Part shown: positions 58,886 through 64,000 of the stretch, piece after piece | Layout of the letters: the number at the start of each line of letters is the position of its first letter | How positions within the stretch are numbered: position 1 is the stretch's first letter | Source of the DNA: Thioalkalivibrio versutus | GTDB lineage: Bacteria; Pseudomonadota; Gammaproteobacteria; Ectothiorhodospirales; Ectothiorhodospiraceae | DNA: 64,000 nucleotides | Direction of reading: 5' to 3' | Assembly (NCBI RefSeq): GCF_001999325.1 | Contig: NZ_MVAR01000022.1 | Span: forward strand, 1 to 64,000 | The notes under the pieces: model-generated | Told to the model about the DNA's origin: nothing | Database searches by the model: none | The model's input: the letters and a program-made list of their open reading frames with translations, nothing else | Position numbers and translations under genes: made by a program

Positions 58886-59860
58886 CTACGCATGGTGCTC
58901 GTCCGGGTGTTCGCGGCCGTGGGCCTCGGGATTGGTGGCCAGTGCCACCAGGCCGAGGATCACCGCGAACCACAGGGTGGTGAAGCGGATCAGCATCGTC
59001 GCCGCGACCGCGTCGGCCGGCGGCATGTCGGCCCACAGCAGCAGGGCGACCATCACCGCCTCGGTCCCGCCCAGTCCCCCTGGCAGGAAGCTCAGCGCGC
59101 CGGCCAGCATGGCCAGGGCGAAGACGAAGGCGGCAAAGGCGAAGCCGGCCTCGAAGCCCATGGCGTTGAGGATCCACCAGAAGGCCAGGGACTCCGCGCT
59201 CCAGGCGATCACGCTGAGGGTCGTTGCGCCGGCCAGCAGGGCGGGGCGGTGACAGCGCCGCGCCTGCAGCAGCACAGTGACCAGGTGGTGCAGGGTGCGC
59301 CACAGGCGCCGGCCGGGCCGGTCGCTCAGGGCCTGGAGCCACACGAGCGGCCGGCGCCAGGCGAGCACCACCAGCGCAGCGAGGATGCAGGCCGCGCCGA
59401 CCAGGATCAGCCAGGTGCCCTGTGCGACCAGCGTCAGGCCCAGCATGGACAGCAGCACCACCGCGATCAGGTCGGACAGGCGTTCGGAGACGAACGCGGC
59501 GAAGCTGTCCGGGTAGGGCACCCGGCGGCGCTTCAGGAGCACGCCGCGCAGGGCCTCGCCGGCCTTGCCCGGGGTGGTGGTCAGGGCAAACCCGGCCACG
59601 TAGATATGCAGGCTGGCGCGGGCCGGGACGGCATGGCCGAGGGTGCGCAGGTACAACTGCCAGCGGGTGAAGCGCAGGCTGTAGTTCACCAGCGACAGGC
59701 CCAGCGCCAGCAGCAGTCCGCCGATGCCCACCAGCTTCAGGGCGCGCCACACCTCGTCCGCCCCGGCCCACAGGGCGACCCCGAGATACAGCGCAACGGC
59801 GACGATGATCGAGAGCACCACCGCGCGCAGGCGCCAGCCCGAGAGATGCACCGCGCTCAT
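58886..59860 (-). CDS. YbhN/UPF0104-like membrane protein, candidate lipid flippase
   Basis: This 324-residue polytopic protein (lysylphosphatidylglycerol-synthase TM region-like) starts at ATG 59860, overlapping the UbiA gene's stop by 4 bases. Landmarks are FALTTTPGKAGEALRGVLLKR and LPGGLGGTEAVMVALL. The C-terminus is His-rich (HGREHPDEHHA). The family is suspected to move lipids. In this cluster it could flip polyprenyl-phosphoryl-arabinose across the inner membrane (inference). Confidence 0.85.
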   Translation of the reverse strand: MSAVHLSGWRLRAVVLSIIVAVALYLGVALWAGADEVWRALKLVGIGGLLLALGLSLVNYSLRFTRWQLYLRTLGHAVPARASLHIYVAGFALTTTPGKAGEALRGVLLKRRRVPYPDSFAAFVSERLSDLIAVVLLSMLGLTLVAQGTWLILVGAACILAALVVLAWRRPLVWLQALSDRPGRRLWRTLHHLVTVLLQARRCHRPALLAGATTLSVIAWSAESLAFWWILNAMGFEAGFAFAAFVFALAMLAGALSFLPGGLGGTEAVMVALLLWADMPPADAVAATMLIRFTTLWFAVILGLVALATNPEAHGREHPDEHHA

Positions 59861-60735
59861 GCGAGCACGAGGATGGTGACCCCCAGCCACACCGCGACGG
59901 TGGCCAGCAGGTGGGGGTCGGTGACCAGGTCGCGCGAGGTGTCGTTGCCGCCGCCGCGGGCGTGCAGCAGGAACAGATAGCGGAAGATGCCGTAGATCAC
60001 GAACGGCAGGGTATAGATCAGCCCGTCGGTGCCGTGCAGGGCCATGGTCTCCGCGCTGACGGTGTACAGGCCATAGGCGAGTACCGTGCAGGCGGCGCTG
60101 ATGGAGGTGAACTGATCGAGCAGGCTGAGGCTGTAGTCGTCGAGTACGCGCCGCGGCCGATCGGCGTTGCCGCGGCGTTCGATGGTGTCGTCGGCCAGCT
60201 CCGCGCGGCGCTTGGCGAAGCCGAGAAACAGCGTCAGCATCAGGCCGCACAGCAGCAGCCACTGCGAGGGCTCGATGCCCAGGCCCAGGGTGCCGGCGAG
60301 GATGCGCAGCATGAAGCCGGCCGCGATGCTGAATACATCAAGGATCACGATGTGCTTGAGCGACCAGGAATAGGCCACGTTCAGCACCAGGTAGGTCAGG
60401 ATCAGCGCGATGACCCAGGTGCTGACCATCGCCGCGAGGACCAGCGCGAGGACCGCCGCCGTTGCGAAGATCGCCCAGGCGGTGGGGACGCTGATCGCAC
60501 CGCTGGCGATGGGGCGGTCGCGCTTGGTCGGATGCTGGCGGTCGGCCTCGACATCGACGATGTCGTTCAGCACGTACACGGCGCTGGCGATCGCGCAGAA
60601 GGCGAGGAAGGCGAGACTGGCCGCCAGCACCGTGCCGGGTTCGCCCCACTCGTGCGCGAACACCACGCCGAGGAACACGAACCCGTTCTTGATGTACTGG
60701 TGCGGGCGCAGCAGTTTGATCAGCGAATACAGCAT
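59857..60735 (-). CDS. UbiA-family polyprenyl-phosphate phosphoribosyltransferase
   Basis: This 292-residue intramembrane prenyltransferase has LLRPHQYIKNGFVFLGVVF and NDIVDVEADRQHPTKRDRPIASG, the first Asp-rich motif of decaprenyl-phosphate phosphoribosyltransferases (mycobacterial Rv3806c type). It would attach phosphoribose from PRPP to polyprenyl phosphate, the first committed step to the arabinose donor. It is the first gene of the six-gene module. The start ATG 60735 faces the divergent lipoprotein gene at 123 bases. Confidence 0.92.
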   Translation of the reverse strand: MLYSLIKLLRPHQYIKNGFVFLGVVFAHEWGEPGTVLAASLAFLAFCAIASAVYVLNDIVDVEADRQHPTKRDRPIASGAISVPTAWAIFATAAVLALVLAAMVSTWVIALILTYLVLNVAYSWSLKHIVILDVFSIAAGFMLRILAGTLGLGIEPSQWLLLCGLMLTLFLGFAKRRAELADDTIERRGNADRPRRVLDDYSLSLLDQFTSISAACTVLAYGLYTVSAETMALHGTDGLIYTLPFVIYGIFRYLFLLHARGGGNDTSRDLVTDPHLLATVAVWLGVTILVLA

Positions 60736-60858
60736 GCAGGCGTCGGTCGTGAAGGTCGTTGCAGTCTACTGACGCACTCGATGCGTTACCATCGGCGGCG
60801 CTAAAGCGCGCCCGTGCTGCGCGCTCGATTCCATGTTCTGACTCGCAGGAGAACTGTC

Positions 60859-61371
60859 ATGTCCCGTATCGCCCGATCCTTTCTGCCCGCCGTCCTGCTG
60901 GCCGCGGCCGGGCTTGTTGCCGGTTGCATGTCCGGCGGTGGCCCGGAGCCCGAGTTCGCCGAAGGCCAGCCCTTTCCCGAGCGCACCCTGAACGACCAGC
61001 ACGGCAATCCGGTGGAGCTGCCGGGCAACGCCCGCGTGATCCTGAAGACCGTGGAGGCCGCGCCGGCCGGTGTGGCCAACGCGGTGCTGGATGGCATGGG
61101 TGCCGAGGCGCGCGATGCGCTGGGCATCATCTACATCGCCGATATCCACGAGATGCCGGCGCAACCGATGCAGAACGTGGTGCTGCCGCGGATGCAGGCG
61201 CGTGACTATTCCATCGTGGTGACCTCCAGCGCGGCCGATGCTGGCTTCCTGCCGCATCAGCGCGAGCAGGTGACCGTGATCCTGCTGGACACCGAGGGTG
61301 TGGTGACCGGCGTCGGCCATGCCGGTAGCGAAGAGGCCCTGAAGGACATGCTCGACGGCGCGCACGAGTAA
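60859..61371 (+). CDS. Lipoprotein of unknown function, possibly thioredoxin-like
   Basis: This 170-residue protein starts at ATG 60859 with GCAGGAG ahead. The lipobox AGLVAGC (Cys23) marks a lipoprotein. The mature part (EGQPFPERTLNDQHGNPVEL, IYIADIHEMPAQPMQN, VTVILLDTEGVVTGVG) has the pattern of a thioredoxin-like fold without a CxxC motif, so it is unlikely to be an active oxidoreductase. It is divergent from the UbiA gene. The family is not recognised with certainty. Confidence 0.75.
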   Translation: MSRIARSFLPAVLLAAAGLVAGCMSGGGPEPEFAEGQPFPERTLNDQHGNPVELPGNARVILKTVEAAPAGVANAVLDGMGAEARDALGIIYIADIHEMPAQPMQNVVLPRMQARDYSIVVTSSAADAGFLPHQREQVTVILLDTEGVVTGVGHAGSEEALKDMLDGAHE

Positions 61372-61410
61372 GCCCGCGCATGATGGGTTCGAACCGCGGC
61401 AGGGTCTGAG

Positions 61411-62301
61411 TTGGCGTTCTTTCTGGGCCTGCTGACGGCCCTGGGGTTTGGCGCCGGCGATTTCTTCGGCGGGCTGGCCTCGCGACGCATTCCGGCGCTG
61501 GTGGTGGCCTGCTATTCGCAGATCCTTGCGACCGCGGCCCTGTTGGTGATCGCCCTTCCACTGGCGGGGCTGCCTGGAGCGCAGGCCCTGATCTGGGGTG
61601 GCGCCGCGGGGCTTGCTCTGGCGCTGGGCCTGCTGGCGTACTACCACGGCCTGGCCCAGGGTTCGATGGGGCTGGTCGCTGCGGTGACCGGGGTGATCTC
61701 GGCGCTGGTGCCGCTGCTGGTCGGACTCGCGCTGGGTGAACAGCCGGGGCTGCTGGCGTTGCTCGGGATCGCCGCGATCGTGATCGCGATCGGGATGATC
61801 TCTGGCGGGGCGCGCAAGGCGAGTCCGCGCAACCTGGATGAACCGGTACGTGGCCTGATGGCGCTGGCGAGGGGGGAGCATCCGGTTCGTGGCCTGCTCG
61901 ACGCGGCGATCGCGGGGGCCTGCTTCGGTCTGATATTCGTGTTCCTCAACGAGGCCGAGGCCGGCTCGCCGCTGTGGCCGGTGGTCGCGACCTCGGCAGT
62001 GGGTGCCCTGGCCCTTCTGGTGGTGATGCTGATCCGCCGTCCGCAGCTGGGGATGAGCCGCTCGACCCTGGTGTTGCTGTCGCTGGCAGGTCTGTTACAG
62101 GCGGCGGCCACTCTGGCCTTCGTGGTCGCGGTGCGCATGGGCCTGTTGTCGATCATCGCGGTGGCCGGGGCGCTGTCCCCGGCGCCGACGGCGCTGATGG
62201 CGCGATTGTTCCAGGCCGAGCGCATGTCACGGGTGCAACTGGCCGGGTTCTTCTTTGCCCTTGTCGGTATCCTGCTCATCGTGCTGGGCGGGCCCGGATA
62301 G
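61411..62301 (+). CDS. EamA/DMT-superfamily transporter
   Basis: This 296-residue protein with ten hydrophobic segments is a drug/metabolite transporter. It starts at TTG 61411. Duplicated EamA halves are visible: GAGDFFGGLASRRIPALVV in the first, and GLIFVFLNEAEAG with VGILLIVLGGP at the end. Substrates in the family range from amino acids to nucleotide sugars, and none can be assigned. The spacing from the previous lipoprotein is 39 bases. Confidence 0.85.
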   Translation: MAFFLGLLTALGFGAGDFFGGLASRRIPALVVACYSQILATAALLVIALPLAGLPGAQALIWGGAAGLALALGLLAYYHGLAQGSMGLVAAVTGVISALVPLLVGLALGEQPGLLALLGIAAIVIAIGMISGGARKASPRNLDEPVRGLMALARGEHPVRGLLDAAIAGACFGLIFVFLNEAEAGSPLWPVVATSAVGALALLVVMLIRRPQLGMSRSTLVLLSLAGLLQAAATLAFVVAVRMGLLSIIAVAGALSPAPTALMARLFQAERMSRVQLAGFFFALVGILLIVLGGPG

Positions 62302-62357
62302 GCATCGGGCGAGTCTGATAAGTTGGTCCCCGTCATTCACGCCACAGGAGGTGCGAA

Positions 62358-62747
62358 GTGTCCGAAGATCCGAAACCGGAAGTTGTGCGCAGCGACGTGA
62401 GCGAGCCCACGCTCGGCCCGCGCAAGGATGCCACCATGGTCACCGTGGTATACGTGCTTTATCTGGTCAGCTTCCTGACCGCGCTGACCGCCATCGCCGG
62501 TCTGATCATTGCCTATATCAAGCGCGGCGAGGCCGATACCGTCAGCGTCTCCCACTTCACCTACCAGATCCGCACGTTCTGGATCGGGCTGTTGTTTGCC
62601 GTGCTCGGGGTCATCACGACGCCGATCGGCATCGGCTTCGTGATCTTCCTCGCCCTGGTGATCTGGCTGCTGGTGCGCTGCATCAAGGGCCTGCTGGCCA
62701 ACAACGACAACCGCGCTATCGAGCAACCTGAAACCTGGCTCTGGTAA
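62358..62747 (+). CDS. DUF4870-like small membrane protein
   Basis: This 129-residue protein starts at GTG 62358 (CACAGGAGG ahead). It has a hydrophilic N-terminus and three helices: VYVLYLVSFLTALTAIAGLI, FWIGLLFAVLGVITTPIG and VIFLALVIWLLVRCI. The sequence VSHFTYQIRTFWIG is a family landmark of uncharacterised membrane proteins. The following gene is 12 bases downstream, so they may be co-transcribed. Function is unknown. Confidence 0.75.
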   Translation: MSEDPKPEVVRSDVSEPTLGPRKDATMVTVVYVLYLVSFLTALTAIAGLIIAYIKRGEADTVSVSHFTYQIRTFWIGLLFAVLGVITTPIGIGFVIFLALVIWLLVRCIKGLLANNDNRAIEQPETWLW

Positions 62748-62759
62748 ACGCCTTGTGTC

Positions 62760-63746
62760 GTGCCGGAGCCGCGTTCGCGGATGCGTGAGCGGCTGGAGCA
62801 GTATCAGGTACTGATCTACCTAGTGACGATCGCACTGGGGCTTTTCCTGGGCTTGTCCGCGCCGGAGGCCAGCGAGTGGCTGGATGTGGTGCTCTGGCCC
62901 GTACTCGGGGTGCTGCTGTACGCCACATTCACGCAGACGCCGCTGCTCCACCTGGGCGAGGCGTTCCGCGAGCCGCGTTTGCTGCTGGCCGCGGTGATCG
63001 GCAACTTCGTGGTGATCCCGCCGCTGGTCTGGACGATCCTCCAGGTGGCGCCGGGCGATCCGGCGATCCTGCTGGGGATCGCCCTCGTGCTGCTGGTGCC
63101 CTGCACCGACTGGTTCATCACCTTTACCCATCTCGGCGGCGGCGATACCCGCCGCGCCATCGCCTTCTCCCCGATCTCGCTGCTCATGCAGCTGGCGCTG
63201 CTGCCGCTTTATCTGTGGCTGTTCTTCGGCGGCGAATTCACCCTGGCGCTGGCTGGCGAGGACGTGCTGAAGGCCTTTGCCGGCCTGATCCTGGTCCCGC
63301 TGATCCTGGCGTACTTGACCGAACGCTGGGCCGACGACGACCCCGGCCGCGGACACCTGATCTCGGGCATGGCCTGGCTGCCGGTCCCGTTGCTGGCCGT
63401 GGTGGTGTTCATCATCGCGGCCTCCCAGTTCAACACGGTGCTGGACGGTGCCGGTGTGCTGTTCCCGCTGTTGCTGATCTTCGCCGGCTTCCTGGTGGTC
63501 GCGGCCCTGCTGGCGCGGGCGTTGGCCCGGGCCTTCGGCCTGCCGGTGGCCGAAGGGCGGGTGCTCGCCTTCAGCCTCGGGTCGCGCAACTCCTTCGTGG
63601 TCCTGCCCATCGCGCTCGCCCTGCCGCAGGGGCTGGAACTCGCCGTGGTCGTGGTGGTGTTCCAGTCCCTGGTCGAGCTGATCGGAATGATGGTGTACCT
63701 GTGGTGGATTCCCCGCCACCTGTTCCCCGATCGCCCTGCCGCCTGA
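62760..63746 (+). CDS. ACR3/arsenite- or bile-acid-symporter-like permease
   Basis: This 328-residue polytopic protein of the bile acid:sodium symporter/ACR3 superfamily has about ten helices. The conserved cysteine of ACR3 is C115 in LLVPCTDWFITF, and a glutamate is present in VFQSLVELIGMM near the C-terminus. It starts at GTG 62760. ATG 62781 is an alternative. ACR3 proteins export arsenite. Whether this one does is unproven, since no arsR or arsC is in the window. It is the last complete gene. Confidence 0.82.
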   Translation: MPEPRSRMRERLEQYQVLIYLVTIALGLFLGLSAPEASEWLDVVLWPVLGVLLYATFTQTPLLHLGEAFREPRLLLAAVIGNFVVIPPLVWTILQVAPGDPAILLGIALVLLVPCTDWFITFTHLGGGDTRRAIAFSPISLLMQLALLPLYLWLFFGGEFTLALAGEDVLKAFAGLILVPLILAYLTERWADDDPGRGHLISGMAWLPVPLLAVVVFIIAASQFNTVLDGAGVLFPLLLIFAGFLVVAALLARALARAFGLPVAEGRVLAFSLGSRNSFVVLPIALALPQGLELAVVVVVFQSLVELIGMMVYLWWIPRHLFPDRPAA

Positions 63747-64000
63747 GGCGGCACTTCCGAGCCCCGGATCGTCGTCCGGCCTTCTCGTACTGGGTCGATC
63801 ATCCATTGCGTGCAGGGCAGCCCGCGGGACGATGCGGCCGTCAGCGGAGGCGGCCGCGCGGCAAGCACTTCCTGGCGCGGATGCGTAGCAGGGTTGGTGG
63901 GCGTTGCGCGCCGCCAGCGGAGGGGCCGCTCCCCGGGTGGTGGCGCAGCTCCTGACTGTGAGCTGCGCCCAGGCTGGCGGCTGGCTGGGACAGGTCTTGC
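63747..64000. other. 3' end of the window without a recognisable gene
   Basis: No convincing coding sequence is seen. GGCGCAGCTC (63942-63951) and GAGCTGCGCC (63960-63969) form a 10-bp hairpin with an 8-base loop and no T-run. The region may be the start of the next transcription unit beyond the window. Confidence 0.4.

Noticed and set aside
62760-63746. Bile-acid transporter assignment
   Set aside because: C115 in the PCTDW motif and the late glutamate resemble the ACR3 branch. A bile-acid substrate is unlikely in this organism.

Overview
The window is GC-rich, densely coded bacterial DNA. It suggests a chemolithoautotrophic, probably haloalkaliphilic gammaproteobacterium close to the sulfur-oxidising Ectothiorhodospiraceae (Thioalkalivibrio-like). 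That assignment is inference. It rests on a complete alpha-carboxysome operon with form IA RubisCO, a large Mrp-type cation/proton antiporter cluster, and trehalose synthesis genes. No rRNA, tRNA, CRISPR array, prophage or IS transposase was seen.

Layout. 1-9 kb: lipocalin lipoprotein, DUF1631 protein, a fatty-acid-type methyltransferase paired with a DUF1295 membrane protein, minCDE followed by a UDP-glucuronate epimerase-like gene, and a DJ-1/PfpI protein. 8.9-14 kb: a TetR regulator and an RND efflux adaptor/pump pair. 14.3-28.9 kb: the carboxysome operon cbbL-cbbS-csoS2-csoSCA-csoS4A-csoS4B-csoS1-csoS1-bacterioferritin-like-acRAF-mcdA-mcdB-cbbQ-cbbO-LysR(cbbR). It is followed by a separately promoted CaMKII-association-domain gene whose N-terminal tail resembles CsoS2 repeats. 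29-35.3 kb (minus strand): treY-treZ-GH15. 35.5-46.2 kb: two small unknown genes, ettA, a Ca2+/cation exchanger, heme oxygenase plus a bacteriophytochrome diguanylate cyclase, a P2-type cation ATPase and an exported alpha/beta hydrolase. 46.2-53.5 kb (minus strand): an eight-gene translationally coupled Mrp-type antiporter cluster. 53.6-60.7 kb (minus strand): an IalB-like protein, then a six-gene polyprenyl-phosphate-arabinose module (UbiA, YbhN-like, DprE1, DprE2, HAD, ArnT-like). 60.9-63.7 kb: a lipoprotein, an EamA transporter, a small membrane protein and an ACR3-like permease.

How the genes fit together. The carboxysome block holds enzyme (CbbLS), scaffold (CsoS2), carbonic anhydrase (CsoSCA), hexamer and pentamer shell proteins, a RubisCO assembly factor, an activase pair (CbbQO), a positioning pair (McdAB) and a regulator. 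Perfect or near-perfect hairpins sit at several gene junctions, where expression is expected to step down. The strongest leads are four. First, the CaMKII-AD protein with SGT/VTGT motifs as a possible unrecognised carboxysome client. Second, the mycobacterium-like arabinose-lipid pathway. Third, the light-sensing c-di-GMP unit in a carbon fixer. Fourth, the heme-ligand-free bacterioferritin-like carboxysome neighbour. The phytochrome lies about 12 kb from the carboxysome genes and no direct link is shown.
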